The notes under the pieces: generated by a model
Databases searched by the model: none
Told to the model about the DNA's origin: nothing
Seen by the model: the letters and a program-made list of their open reading frames with translations, nothing else
Shown here: one piece after another, positions 42,844 through 53,300 of the stretch
How positions within the stretch are numbered: position 1 is the first letter of the stretch
How the letters are laid out: each line of letters begins with the position of its first letter
Source of the DNA: CAZRUA01 sp964603125
Lineage (GTDB): Bacteria > Bacteroidota > Bacteroidia > B-17B0 > Aurantibacillaceae
NCBI GenBank assembly: GCA_964603125.1
Contig: CAZRUA010000001.1
Span: 1-64,000 of the forward strand
DNA: 64,000 nt
Reading direction: 5' to 3'
Position numbers and translations under genes: made by a program

Positions 42844-43377
42844 TTACACCATTTCAAGGTATTTCTTTAGATTCTCTATAAGGCTTGAAATACTTGGTGT
42901 TTCATCTTCAATAAAAATATCGTGGCTATCGTAATTTTCGTTTAAAGCCAAGCCACATTTGCATATAGCTGCTGATTTCACAGCAATGTGTCTTAAAGGA
43001 ATTAATGATTTTATGTTTAAATCAATAAGCAAATCTTTTTTATCTTCTATAAACGTTTTTATATAAGGACTTGCTGGCTCATTCATACCTTTTAGTTCTT
43101 TTGCTGTGAAAAAGTCGAATTCTGTTTTAGGATAATTTAAATGTGTGGGCAATATTTTAACATTAAAAAAACCAATAGCTCTTACATTTTTATTTTGGGA
43201 TTTTAGTTCAGCAACAAATTTTTTCACAAGCTCAAAATCATTCGAATCAGTAGCATCGAAAATAACACCAATTGTTATAGCACTTTTTAAATTAACAAAA
43301 GTCTTGGTACGCTTAGCGTTTAGCTTTGCTAATTTATTTAAGTTATATGTTGCTATTTTATCTTTAATTGCTTTCAT
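42844..43377 (-). CDS. Conserved hypothetical protein (DUF6913-like)
   Basis: 177 residues, no signal peptide. An N-terminal basic helix ('KIATYNLNKLAKLNAKRTK') precedes an alpha/beta domain with 'SAITIGVIFDATDSNDFELVKKFVAELK' and 'RAIGFFNVKILPTHLNYPKTEFDFFTAKELKG' in part. It resembles a Bacteroidota-only family I recall as DUF6913. Function unknown. It is immediately downstream of the symporter gene on the same strand, with 6 bases between them. Confidence 0.7.
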   Translation of the reverse strand: MKAIKDKIATYNLNKLAKLNAKRTKTFVNLKSAITIGVIFDATDSNDFELVKKFVAELKSQNKNVRAIGFFNVKILPTHLNYPKTEFDFFTAKELKGMNEPASPYIKTFIEDKKDLLIDLNIKSLIPLRHIAVKSAAICKCGLALNENYDSHDIFIEDETPSISSLIENLKKYLEMV

Positions 43378-43383
43378 ATCAAT

Positions 43384-44718
43384 TTAAACTTGTTGTGGCT
43401 CTTTTAATTCTCCTTCCCACTTAGCTACAACAGCTGATGCAACGGCATTCCCAACAACATTGGTTGCTGAACGACCCATGTCTAACAATTGATCAACAGC
43501 AAAAAGTAAGATTAAACCTTCACCTGGAATTTTAAAGGTTGCCAATGTTCCTGCAATTACAACCAAAGATGCCCGCGGAACTCCAGCAATTCCTTTACTA
43601 GTTAAAAGTAGTATCAACATCATGGTTATTTGTTGCCCTGCACTTAAATCAATCCCATATGCTTGCGCAATAAATACACTTGCAAATGTCATATACATGA
43701 TGGAGCCATCAAGGTTAAAAGAATAACCAAGAGGCAAAACAAAGCTAACTACACGATTGCTTACACCAAATTTTTCGAGTTGAATAATAGTTTTAGGCAT
43801 GGCTGCTTCGGAGCTTGCTGTGCTGAATGCCAGTATAGCGGGTTCTTTAATAAAACCTAATAAACTAAAAAACTTTATGCCAAACAATCGACTTATTCCA
43901 TTTAATATTCCAAAAACAAAAAGTAGTAAACCAAAATAAAAACATGCAATTAGAATAGCATAACCTTTTAAAATGCCAATGCCTTGCATACTTATTACTG
44001 CTGCAAGAGCTCCAAAAACTCCCACTGGAGCAAATGACATTACATAACCAGTTACTTTAAACATTACCTCGCTTAACGATTCCATTAGCTCAATTATTCG
44101 TTTGCCTTTAGAGCCAACAGCAGCTAAAGCAATACCAAAGAATAAACTAAACACAACAATTGGTAAAATTTCATTTTTAGCCATGGCGCCAATTACACTT
44201 TCGGGAATTACGTGTGATATAAAACTCTTAACGGTGAGTTCAGTTGATTCAACTCCAGTTTTTGCGCCAGCCTCTGGCAGTTCTAGCGGCATTCTTTTAC
44301 CAGGTTCAAATACATTTACTAACACTAAACCCAAGGCAAGGGCAATTAAGGTGGCTGAGGTAAAATACACCATTGTTTTTATTCCAATTCTACCTACAGT
44401 TTTAAAATCACCCACTTTTGCCACCCCTAAAACTAATACAGCAAATACTAAAGGTGCAATAATCATTTTTATTAAACGCAGGAAAATATCACTTAAAATT
44501 GAAAAGTATGAAGCTGTTTTTTCTTTGTATTTTTTAACTTCTTTATCTACTGTTTTTTCAAAAGCTTTTAAATCGGTGTTTTTAATTGTTTTAACTTTTT
44601 CAAGTTGTTCGGTTTTATAACTTGCCAAGTAAGCACTTTGAAAATAGTTTACAATTGAACCAACAAGCAATGCTAAAACCATTGAAATAGTAATATATAA
44701 TAGAAGTTTACTTTTCAT
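43384..44718 (-). CDS. Dicarboxylate/amino acid:cation symporter (DAACS family)
   Basis: 444 residues, about eight membrane helices plus re-entrant loops. The family's serine-rich hairpin is visible in AFSTASSEAAMPKTI, and the cation/substrate motif in SFNLDGSIMYM (NMDGT variant). Substrate is probably glutamate, aspartate or C4-dicarboxylates with Na+ or H+. It follows aroC by four bases and precedes the small hypothetical gene by six, so the three may be cotranscribed. An unusually long charged loop (~residues 33-65) separates the first helix from the rest. Confidence 0.9.
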   Translation of the reverse strand: MKSKLLLYITISMVLALLVGSIVNYFQSAYLASYKTEQLEKVKTIKNTDLKAFEKTVDKEVKKYKEKTASYFSILSDIFLRLIKMIIAPLVFAVLVLGVAKVGDFKTVGRIGIKTMVYFTSATLIALALGLVLVNVFEPGKRMPLELPEAGAKTGVESTELTVKSFISHVIPESVIGAMAKNEILPIVVFSLFFGIALAAVGSKGKRIIELMESLSEVMFKVTGYVMSFAPVGVFGALAAVISMQGIGILKGYAILIACFYFGLLLFVFGILNGISRLFGIKFFSLLGFIKEPAILAFSTASSEAAMPKTIIQLEKFGVSNRVVSFVLPLGYSFNLDGSIMYMTFASVFIAQAYGIDLSAGQQITMMLILLLTSKGIAGVPRASLVVIAGTLATFKIPGEGLILLFAVDQLLDMGRSATNVVGNAVASAVVAKWEGELKEPQQV

Positions 44719-44722
44719 AAAA

Positions 44723-45802
44723 TTAGATTTTGCTTGTTTTGTTACGTAGATAATGGTCGGCTAAAACCAATGCGGTCATAGCTTCAACAATTACTGTAGC
44801 TCTTGGTACAACGCAGGTATCATGTCGTCCAGAAGCTTTCATTTCAATATTTTCAAAGTTCGAATTAATCGTTTTTTGATTTTGAAGAATAGTGGCTACC
44901 GGTTTAAAAGCAACATTAAAATAAATATCTTCTCCATTGCTTATTCCACCTTGCACTCCTCCGCTATTGTTTGTCTTTGTATGTATTGATTCAGAATCGT
45001 TATAAAAACTATCATTTAGTTCAGAGCCCTTTTTTGTTGTAGAAGAAAAGCCACTGCCAATTTCAAACCCTTTTACTGCATTAATACTTAACATTGCCTT
45101 TGCTAAATCAGCATTAAGTTTGTCAAAGACAGGTTCACCTAAACCAACAGGACATTTGTTTGCAACGCAAGTTATAATACCACCTAAAGTGTCACCAATT
45201 TTTTTGTTTTCCTCGATGCTCTCTATCATTTGATTTGCAACACTTTCATCAGGGCAACGAACAATTGTATTTTCGATGCGAGTCAAATCAAGTTCTTTAT
45301 AATTTTTTGATGTTTTGATATCGCCTATTGCACTCACATATGCCTTAATTTCAACACCTATTGTTTTCAAAAGTTGTTTTGCAATAGCGCCAGCAACAAC
45401 TCGGCAAGCTGTTTCACGAGCCGAAGACCTTCCACCACCTCTATGATCTCTTATTCCGTACTTTTGTTGGTAAGTGTAATCTGCATGACTTGGACGGAAA
45501 ACATCTTTTAAATGATTATAGTCTTTGCTTTCTTGATTTTTATTTCTGATAATAAAACCAATAGAAGTTCCTGTTGTTGTTCCTTCAAAAACACCAGATA
45601 AAAACTCTACCACATCATCCTCTTTGCGAGGTGTTGCAACAGCAGATTGACCAGGTTTTCTTTTATCAAGTTCGGCTTGAATAAATTCAAAATCGAGTTT
45701 AATTCCTGCAGGGCAACCGTCTATAACGCCACCTAGCGCAATGCCATGACTTTCGCCAAAGCTTGTTAGTGTAAATAATTTTCCAAAAGAATTACCTGCC
45801 AT
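44723..45802 (-). CDS. aroC: Chorismate synthase
   Basis: 359 residues. It converts EPSP to chorismate with reduced FMN, the last step of the common aromatic pathway feeding TrpE. All three family signatures are visible: GESHGIALGGVIDGCPAG near the start, 'RGGGRSSARETACRVVAG' and 'ASGRHDTCVVPRA' near the end. The start MAGNSFGKLF matches homologues, so the ATG at 45802 is secure. A perfect -7 element lies only six bases upstream. Confidence 0.95.
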   Translation of the reverse strand: MAGNSFGKLFTLTSFGESHGIALGGVIDGCPAGIKLDFEFIQAELDKRKPGQSAVATPRKEDDVVEFLSGVFEGTTTGTSIGFIIRNKNQESKDYNHLKDVFRPSHADYTYQQKYGIRDHRGGGRSSARETACRVVAGAIAKQLLKTIGVEIKAYVSAIGDIKTSKNYKELDLTRIENTIVRCPDESVANQMIESIEENKKIGDTLGGIITCVANKCPVGLGEPVFDKLNADLAKAMLSINAVKGFEIGSGFSSTTKKGSELNDSFYNDSESIHTKTNNSGGVQGGISNGEDIYFNVAFKPVATILQNQKTINSNFENIEMKASGRHDTCVVPRATVIVEAMTALVLADHYLRNKTSKI

Positions 45803-45808
45803 ATCTTA

Positions 45809-45816
45809 CAAATATA
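45809..45816 (-). promoter_or_regulatory. -7 promoter element of aroC, very close to the start codon
   Basis: On the minus strand TATATTTG, an exact TAnnTTTG match, ends six bases before the aroC ATG. If it is used, the transcript would begin at or next to the start codon (leaderless). Confidence 0.5.
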
Positions 45817-45899
45817 ATAATTATTCAGGTTAAATGCAGCGGTAGCAGAAATCACAAATTAAATGAGTACGACAATAAAAGAGTTTAAAATGAAGACTA

Positions 45900-47963
45900 T
45901 TATTTTTTAGTATTTTGTGTTTTTAAAAACAATTCAACCTGATCTAGTATTTGTTTAGCTTGCTCGTTAGAAGGGAACTTTTTAATGATTTTCTTCAGTA
46001 AGTTTTGCGATTGGTTTAACTGATTTGTTGCATTGTAAAACCCAACTTTATTGAGTAGTAATTTTTCATTATCAGGGTCGTAAGATAAGCCTTTATTAAA
46101 TAGCTCTTCAGCCTCTTTCATTTTCCCTTGGCTAAGTTTTAAAAATCCGTATTGACTATAAGTTAAAACATGTTTAGGGTTTTCTTGTAAAGTTAATTGG
46201 TAGTATTTTTCAGCATTAATCAAATCACCATTCACCGCATAAGCTGTTGCTAATTTTTCTGAAAAATCGGGGAAATAAGGAGCTAAGGCACAAGCTTGCT
46301 GAAAAAACAAAATAGCATTGCTTTTAACACCAAGTTTAGAGAAGGCTTCACCAACTCTATAGCAAGTCCAAGCGTTTTGATTATCAAAGGTTTTTTTATT
46401 TAAATGTTTCTTAAACAAATCTGTATTTCCGTTTTCTTGAATAAGTTTTCCAATTTTTTCGTAATCATCTTTTAAATAGAAATAGTTTACTTTTAATTCT
46501 AAAAAATGTAAATCCGTATTTAATTTTAAGCTTAATATTTTGTTAGCTTCATTTAAGAATTTATCATTTCGTTCAAATTTTTCGTATTGTTGAAGATATG
46601 CTTTGGCCAGAGTATAGTCATCAGGTTTTTCTTCATTAACACTTTTCAAAGCAACGAATTCCTTAATCTTTTCCACTTGCTTTTTATTCAAGGGCTTACG
46701 AATGTAATGGTCGTGCACGGTTACATGTGGTATATCTGATGAGCCTGAAGACGGCATGTGACAACTAACACAATTTAAGCTTTGCTCAGGTGCATGTCCT
46801 TGTTTTGCGTTTTTTGCTGCTAAATAATTTTTATCGGTACAGTTTAGTTTAGAATTTCCGTTGGGGCTATGACAGTTTTTACATGCATTATTAAAGACCT
46901 CAGTATTTGTTTCTCTCACACTTACATGAGGGTTATGGCATGTAACGCAGGTTAAGGCTTCTTTGTAAGGGCGAAGTTTATTGTCTTTGTTTTCGGATTT
47001 AAATGATTTAATAAAGCACTGACTTTGTTTTAATCTATCGGCATGAGAGGCCATAATAAAATTTTCATCGTCGTTTTTATAACGAGGAAGGAAAACTGAA
47101 ACGTAGTCGCTTAGTTTCATGCCTGGTTTAAAATCATAAAAGGATTTACCCTCTTTTAAAACTGCGTTTCCTTGTAAATGACAACGCATACAAACATCAA
47201 ACTGTTTATCAATTGGCAATTTACCCGGGTTAACAATGCTGTAATCAATATATTTTGATGTATCTATTTTTTCTCCTGTACTACGTTGTGCAACATGTAT
47301 ACTTCCGGGACCATGGCAACGCTCGCAATTGATTCCTTCTGGAATTTTTTCAAATTTATTATCACTTCCCAATACAAAATCAGGGTAAGAATTATGGCAG
47401 CTCATGCACTCTAAATCTATTTTACGCGAAAACCTTGAATTGAAACCGTTTTCAAAGCCTGGTGGTAAATCCCATTTTTGTTTTTGTGTATAAAAAGTCA
47501 TAGGCATTTGATTAATATGCCCATTAATCATTTGCATGTGCGAGTTAGTATGTTGTCCGGAACCAACAATAAAATCAACCTTTTCAATTCGTTTGTAAAC
47601 AGTGTCTTTCCCTTCTAATCGAAATTCTTTGAAGTAGAGTGAATCGTTTTTAAAGAAGGCTGTATAATAAAAATCTTTGTCTTTATCGTAAAATGCAGAA
47701 GTATGAAAATTACCAGAAGACTTAGTTTTACTAGCTAAATCAAAGGATTTACCCATCCCTGTTTTAATAAATGAATTGTAAATTTCTTGATGACATTGCT
47801 TGCAAGTTTCAATACCAACGTATTTAGCAGAATCATGATGATTCATGTAAATAAAAAAATCTTCAACCTTCTCTGTTTTCGGCTTTTCTCCGCACGAAAC
47901 CAAATTAACAGTTAATAAACTTGCTATTACAACAAAGATGAATATGAAATAATTGAAGCGCAA
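45900..47963 (-). CDS. Seven-haem cytochrome c / TPR lipoprotein
   Basis: 687 residues. The signal peptide ends in lipobox LVSC (Cys24). Seven CxxCH haem sites are visible at residues ~54, 186, 213, 258, 339, 361 and 398 (CKQCH, CMSCH, CERCH, CMRCH, CVTCH, CKNCH, CVSCH), in the arrangement of cytochrome c554-like proteins. Residues ~440-687 are TPR repeats ('AEKYYQLTLQENPKHVLTYS', 'AEELFNKGLSYDPDNEKLL'). It is probably anchored to the outer or inner membrane facing the periplasm, with electron transfer or haem-based assembly functions. The substrate is unknown. The start is TTG (47961-47963). Confidence 0.85.
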   Translation of the reverse strand: MRFNYFIFIFVVIASLLTVNLVSCGEKPKTEKVEDFFIYMNHHDSAKYVGIETCKQCHQEIYNSFIKTGMGKSFDLASKTKSSGNFHTSAFYDKDKDFYYTAFFKNDSLYFKEFRLEGKDTVYKRIEKVDFIVGSGQHTNSHMQMINGHINQMPMTFYTQKQKWDLPPGFENGFNSRFSRKIDLECMSCHNSYPDFVLGSDNKFEKIPEGINCERCHGPGSIHVAQRSTGEKIDTSKYIDYSIVNPGKLPIDKQFDVCMRCHLQGNAVLKEGKSFYDFKPGMKLSDYVSVFLPRYKNDDENFIMASHADRLKQSQCFIKSFKSENKDNKLRPYKEALTCVTCHNPHVSVRETNTEVFNNACKNCHSPNGNSKLNCTDKNYLAAKNAKQGHAPEQSLNCVSCHMPSSGSSDIPHVTVHDHYIRKPLNKKQVEKIKEFVALKSVNEEKPDDYTLAKAYLQQYEKFERNDKFLNEANKILSLKLNTDLHFLELKVNYFYLKDDYEKIGKLIQENGNTDLFKKHLNKKTFDNQNAWTCYRVGEAFSKLGVKSNAILFFQQACALAPYFPDFSEKLATAYAVNGDLINAEKYYQLTLQENPKHVLTYSQYGFLKLSQGKMKEAEELFNKGLSYDPDNEKLLLNKVGFYNATNQLNQSQNLLKKIIKKFPSNEQAKQILDQVELFLKTQNTKK

Positions 47964-48018
47964 AATGAGTATTTACCTATGCTTTTGGTAAAGATACTAA
48001 AAATGCTGTTGCCGAAAA

Positions 48019-48735
48019 TTATTGTTTAATTACCTTAAACTTGGTACTAGAACCACCGTTATCTATTAATTCAACAAAATAGATTCCGCTATTTAAAACA
48101 TTTAAATCCAGTTTGTTTTGTACAGGTAATGAGTAAACTAACTCACCAATATTGTTCCAAATTCTTACTTGCCCAAAATTTAGGGAGCCTCCTAAATTCA
48201 TAATGTGTAAAGTGTTTGAAAATGGATTTGGCCCTATTATCAATGGTTTTATGGTTATGGATTGTAGATTAGCATTAAAATTAACAAACACATTTTCAAA
48301 CAAACTATCACGTGTATTAAATTCACCAGGAGTGCTGGCAACTGGCCAGATAACAACCGTGTTTATACCAGTTCGGAAGAAACTAGGGTCAATATTAATG
48401 TTAAAAGTCGTATAAACTGTGTCAAAAGCCGGCGAAACAAAAACAGTAGCTGTATCAGTTGTTATTAAAATATTACCTGTTTGTGAACTATCAACACCAG
48501 TTGTAATAGGAATTTGTGAGCTTAGTGTATTGCCAGGATCTTGAATAACTAGTCGAATATTAGCAGGTTGTGAGCTCGACATTAAAACAGTATCGTTTAA
48601 TGCGCCAAAAAAGCTGCCCGCTTCAATTCCCACTAAGGGCGTTTGCGCCTTTGAAATATTGGGTAAAATGAGAATAAAGCATATCAATGGTAAGAAACGC
48701 TTTATCAGTTTCGTTTTATATAAAAATGTTTTCAT
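48019..48735 (-). CDS. Small T9SS-secreted protein
   Basis: 238 residues from ATG 48735; the frame is open from 48765, but the signal peptide (KRFLPLICFILILPNISKAQ) fits the inner start. The middle is a beta-rich domain of ~140 residues ('SQPANIRLVIQDPGNTLSSQ', 'NINIDPSFFRTGINTVVIWPV') with no recognised function. The last ~75 residues are a type A sorting domain ('IGPNPFSNTLHI', 'LNSGIYFVELIDNGGSSTKF'). It lies 55 bases beyond the cytochrome gene and on the same strand. Confidence 0.78.
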   Translation of the reverse strand: MKTFLYKTKLIKRFLPLICFILILPNISKAQTPLVGIEAGSFFGALNDTVLMSSSQPANIRLVIQDPGNTLSSQIPITTGVDSSQTGNILITTDTATVFVSPAFDTVYTTFNINIDPSFFRTGINTVVIWPVASTPGEFNTRDSLFENVFVNFNANLQSITIKPLIIGPNPFSNTLHIMNLGGSLNFGQVRIWNNIGELVYSLPVQNKLDLNVLNSGIYFVELIDNGGSSTKFKVIKQ

Positions 48736-48848
48736 AGTCACAATTTTTAGTTGTTTGCAAAACAACGATTTGTTATGTAAAAATAAGTAATTTATTAACG
48801 CAAGGCGAATAAAAAATTTTGTATCTTACGTGTTCAAAATCGAGTAAA

Positions 48849-50306
48849 ATGAATATTCTACCAGAAATCATAAAATCATTAAGTAAAGAAGAGGCAAGAG
48901 CATTTAAGCTTTTTGCTAATAGAACCAATGCTGGGGATGAAAGAATGGATATTGCTTTATTTGATTTTTATAAAAAGAATTATCCCGAATTGGATGATGA
49001 TGATGCTTTTAAATTACTTTACACCACTGGAGATAAAAACGCCTATTATCGTTTAAAAAACAGGCTAACTCAAGATATAGGGGCAAGCTTACTCCTATTG
49101 AATATTTATGAAAACGAAATACATTTTGTATTAAATCATTATTTATTGGCAAAAATTTTTGTCGCTAAAAACAAGTGGCAAATTGCCCTTCATTTGCTTA
49201 CTAAGGCAGAGAGAAAGGCCTTAGATATTGAGAACAATGAATTGCTTGATTTAGTATATAGCGAATTTATAAAGCTTTCGCATGAAGTTTTAGAGATTAA
49301 TCCGGAAGATTACATAAATAAGAGAAAGGCTAACCGAACTCAATTACAAACTATACAAGAAATTGATGATGTTCTTGCCGCAGTAATATACAGGGTTAGG
49401 GTATCGCAGAATTTCTCGAAGGGAAACACAAAAATTAATGATTTATTAAGTAAAACGGTTGCAACGTTTAGTAAAAGCAAGGCAGTGAAGGAAAGTCCGC
49501 AGTTGCGTTTTAAAATATATCATGCTGTTAGTAGAATTTTGTTGCAAGAACAAAACTATGTGGAGCTTGAAACCTATTTACTGAAAACGTTTGCTGAGTT
49601 TAGTAAGGAGAATTTGTTTAATAAAAACAATCATGATACTAAGCTGCAAATGTTGACTTATATTTCAAACGCTTTATTTAAGAATAGTAAGAGCGATTTG
49701 TCGCTAAATTATGTGCAGCGATTAAAACAAGGAATGGAAGAATTCAACGGCGTTCTACACGATAAATACTTGTTTTTTTATTACAACATTATAGTAAACA
49801 ATTATGCTAAAAGCAATGTTGAAAAGGCAATTGATGTTTTAAACGAAGCTAAGGAGCAAACCGTAATTAAGAATCACCCAGTGTATATAGGTTTTGTGTA
49901 TTTAAATTTATCAATATCTTACTTTGGTATTAAGGACTATAAGCAATCCTTAAAAAGTTTGGTTAAGTTTTATTTATTGGATAGTTTTAAAACATTGGAT
50001 GTTGGCTTCCGTTTAAAAGTTGCGCTAGCTGAAATTATTATTCGTTATGAATTAGGTGATGTAGATTTTATTGAAGAACGCATAAAACAAATTAATAAGG
50101 AGTTTAAAGTGGAACTAAAACAAAGCCAGTTTTCAAACGAAAAGAGTGTTTTAGAGATAACAAATGATTTGTGCGAGCAACCTAACTTAAAATCAAACAA
50201 GGCATTAGCTAATAAAGTAAAACAGTTTTTAGCTAACCACAAGGATATAAGCGAAGGAGAAACAGAAATTATTAATTATGGTTTGTGGTTGAAGGAGAAG
50301 GTGTAA
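48849..50306 (+). CDS. All-helical cytoplasmic protein, paralogue-like to 32041-33444
   Basis: 485 residues from ATG 48849; ten more residues are possible from 48819, but MNILPEIIKSLSKEEARAF matches the family start. The protein is helical throughout, with TPR-like hairpins ('IALHLLTKAERKALDIENNE', 'KNHPVYIGFVYLNLSISYFG'). The N-terminal 'SLSKEEARAFK' echoes 'SLSEKEASSFR' in the 467-residue protein at 32041, and both are followed by a helical 'YxRLKNRLxxDI/LRYILSEINILI' segment. No enzymatic motif. Function unknown. Confidence 0.75.
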   Translation: MNILPEIIKSLSKEEARAFKLFANRTNAGDERMDIALFDFYKKNYPELDDDDAFKLLYTTGDKNAYYRLKNRLTQDIGASLLLLNIYENEIHFVLNHYLLAKIFVAKNKWQIALHLLTKAERKALDIENNELLDLVYSEFIKLSHEVLEINPEDYINKRKANRTQLQTIQEIDDVLAAVIYRVRVSQNFSKGNTKINDLLSKTVATFSKSKAVKESPQLRFKIYHAVSRILLQEQNYVELETYLLKTFAEFSKENLFNKNNHDTKLQMLTYISNALFKNSKSDLSLNYVQRLKQGMEEFNGVLHDKYLFFYYNIIVNNYAKSNVEKAIDVLNEAKEQTVIKNHPVYIGFVYLNLSISYFGIKDYKQSLKSLVKFYLLDSFKTLDVGFRLKVALAEIIIRYELGDVDFIEERIKQINKEFKVELKQSQFSNEKSVLEITNDLCEQPNLKSNKALANKVKQFLANHKDISEGETEIINYGLWLKEKV

Positions 50307-50307
50307 T

Positions 50308-50344
50308 AAAAAAGCCGCTTAAATTAATTCAAGCGGCTTTTTTA
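50308..50344. terminator. Bidirectional Rho-independent terminator
   Basis: AAAAAAGCCGCTT and AAGCGGCTTTTTT form a 13-bp stem around a 10-base loop. It lies between convergent genes ending at 50306 and 50360, with A and T runs that can serve both. Confidence 0.88.
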
Positions 50345-50359
50345 TTATAAATATTACAA

Positions 50360-53300
50360 CTATCGTTTCACAACTTTAATGTTTTGAATTTTGTCATTCA
50401 AGCGCAAACGTAAAATATAAGTTCCGTTAGCTAAATTACTTGTGTTAAACAATTGTTCTTGTTTGCCAGCAAATTGTTTGCCGTTAAATAACACTTGTTC
50501 TTTACCTAATACATCAATTAAGGTAACTGTTACATCACTTTCCTCAGTAACATTATATCTTATGTTTAATGTATTTGTAAAAGGATTTGGGAAGGCATTT
50601 GAAATTAATGCACTTAATGAGTTGTCCTTAATTCCTATGGTTGACGAAGTTGTATCCACTAAAATACCATCACTTGTAATTACAGAACTAAATAAACCAG
50701 CGCCATTTTCAGCCATTACACTAAAGTAATACATTTGGCCATGTTGCAAATTTAAACCGCTTACGTAGGTTCCTGTTCCTGCCCAGTTACTTGTAAATGG
50801 TAAAACATTTGTTGCGCCAGGTGTTGTTCCAATTGCTACCCAATATCGTGTAACATTACTGTTAGGGTCACTAGAAGGACTCCAGTTTGCGCTTAATGAG
50901 GTTGTAGTATCTGTTAAATCTAAATCTGCTGCAGCGCCATCATTAATTGTAGCTATCGATGTTGGAGGAGTCCAATCGATATTTAAATCGTATGCATCAA
51001 TGGTAGATAAATTCCCAACACTGTCAGCACAAATAGATTTTATTTTTGCAGCAAAGGTTTGGTCGTTAGGATTTTGATATCGAATATCATTTGTTGATGC
51101 AGGCCCAACAGTTATAGCAGCACTTGTAGATGTGCGAGAGCGATAAATTTTTAGTTCATTTACATCCATGGTTGCATTTCCTGTTCTAAATGAAATGTGC
51201 GTACCACTTGCTATTGGCGTTGGATCGGTATAAGTACCTATCATGATATTGTCTTTATAAACAGTTATTTTACCTGTGATTCTATCATAAATTACTTTAA
51301 AATCATAGTACTGATTTGCAACTATTGTTACCGGTACGTCTAGAACAGGCGAACCAAAGCTGTTATTGGTACATTCATAAATTTGGAGTTTTTGATTATC
51401 TAATCTAAACCAAACAAAATAACCATTACCACGATTGGTACTATCAGGAGCATCGCTAAAAAAGTGGAAACCTGCACGGCGATTAGTGCCTGAGCCACCC
51501 AATTTAGCCACAAAATGATAAAGGTATCGATTACTTAAGTTTTGAGTTAAAGGAGCATAAATGTTGGTGTTACTCGAAACCTCGTCGCTTTGGTTTAGCC
51601 CGTTTGAAATAATACTCCATGTTCCAACTTTTTGAGTCCAATCGCTATGAATAGCGTTATCAAAATTATCTGCAAAAAAACCTCTTGTATTATTTGCTCT
51701 CCACTCTGTGCCATCAAAATCAATTACTTGGTAATAGCTTTTTTCTAATCCACTTCCACCAACATTATCAGCATCATTGAAATTAGCTGTAAAATTAGCT
51801 GTTTCCCAAGCATTTGTGTTTGTTATTAAAGTTGTTGGCGCTACAACGTCGCCAATTGGTTGTGGTGTAGCGTTGCTTGTATAAGTAGCAACAAATCCTG
51901 GAGCTGTAGTAGCGCAATCACTTCTAAAATCTAATAGTAAACTGCCACCCGTTGAAGTAATTGTGCTTGGTAAAGTATTTCCTGTATATCTTCCAATTTG
52001 TGTTGAGCTGGTTGTTGCTCCATCATAAATAAATAGGTAATCCCAGTTTAACTCTAAATCAAATTGCGTAAAGTTTAATGTAATTGTTGTTGCTCCAGCA
52101 GGCTGAATTAAAATAACAGTTCTTTGGTCATCTGCGTAGTTTGCTCCAGCTCCACCAGCATCCGTAACGGTTCCATTAGCTGTTGATACAGTTGTTATGG
52201 TTGGCGCGTCGTTAATGTAATTATAAAACTTGTACCAGTTCCAATATGGTCCTGGGTCGTTATGACTTTGGTTTGGAAAATGCTGATGACCTTTAATTCT
52301 AACACAACTTCCTAAAGTACACAAGCCATTACATGATGGTCCGTTGTATGTTCTTAATGGGTCAATACCATAACCACTGTTACAAATATCTTTACACAAA
52401 GCTCCCGACGAACTTAACATAGCGGTTGTATACCAAGTTGCAACATTGTTATAACCTTCATGCTCAATACCAATGCAATATGGGTTTTCAGAACCTACAT
52501 GCCAAGCTTTACCCGATTCTAAAACCATTTGTGTTATTTGACCATCACTACTTCTCACTACGTAATGAGCAGATACACTTGCAGCACAATTTTGAAACCA
52601 TGAAATACATCCTGCATAAGAACCTTCAACATCATGTATTGTAACAGCTGAAACCGCTGTTCCTGCTCGTGAACTTTGATTACATGAAGCTGCTGGATTC
52701 CATAAGGCAGGCGCATAATCAGCTGATTGAACTGAGTTAAAAGAGTTTGTTTTAAATGAATTGCCTTGTAGGTTTTTTACATTGTTGTTTGTTATAACAA
52801 CATTGGGTGAAGAAAGAATCTTAAAGTTTTCAGCACCGAAAATAGTTTCTAAATTTAATTTATGGTCAGGAAATCCATATGAATCTTGATGTTGACCATC
52901 ATTCATAAACCAATAAATTTGGTATAGGTAGGCGTTTAAAGCAAAGTTTGTTTGTAAATCATTATCGGGTAGTTCGCATAATGCAATTAGAACAGGTATT
53001 TGCGCATCGGCTTTTGTTCCCGTGTTTAGTTGTGTTTGAAGAATAGAAAAGGCTTTTGCATAAGCTAAAATGTTTTTAGCTGGAGAAGATTTTATTTCAT
53101 CAACACTATAGCCAGATAATTGAGAAACAGTGATTAAATTATTTCGGAAATAGTTTTTTCCATCTTCGGTTAGGCCCATCACCCCATAAACATCAGGCAA
53201 GCCAACACAAGAGTGTTCGTTGTCATCAACAATATGATTAAAACGAGTTTGACCATAAGAAACAGCCTCAAGCATACCACGCGGAATAGTTGGATATTGA

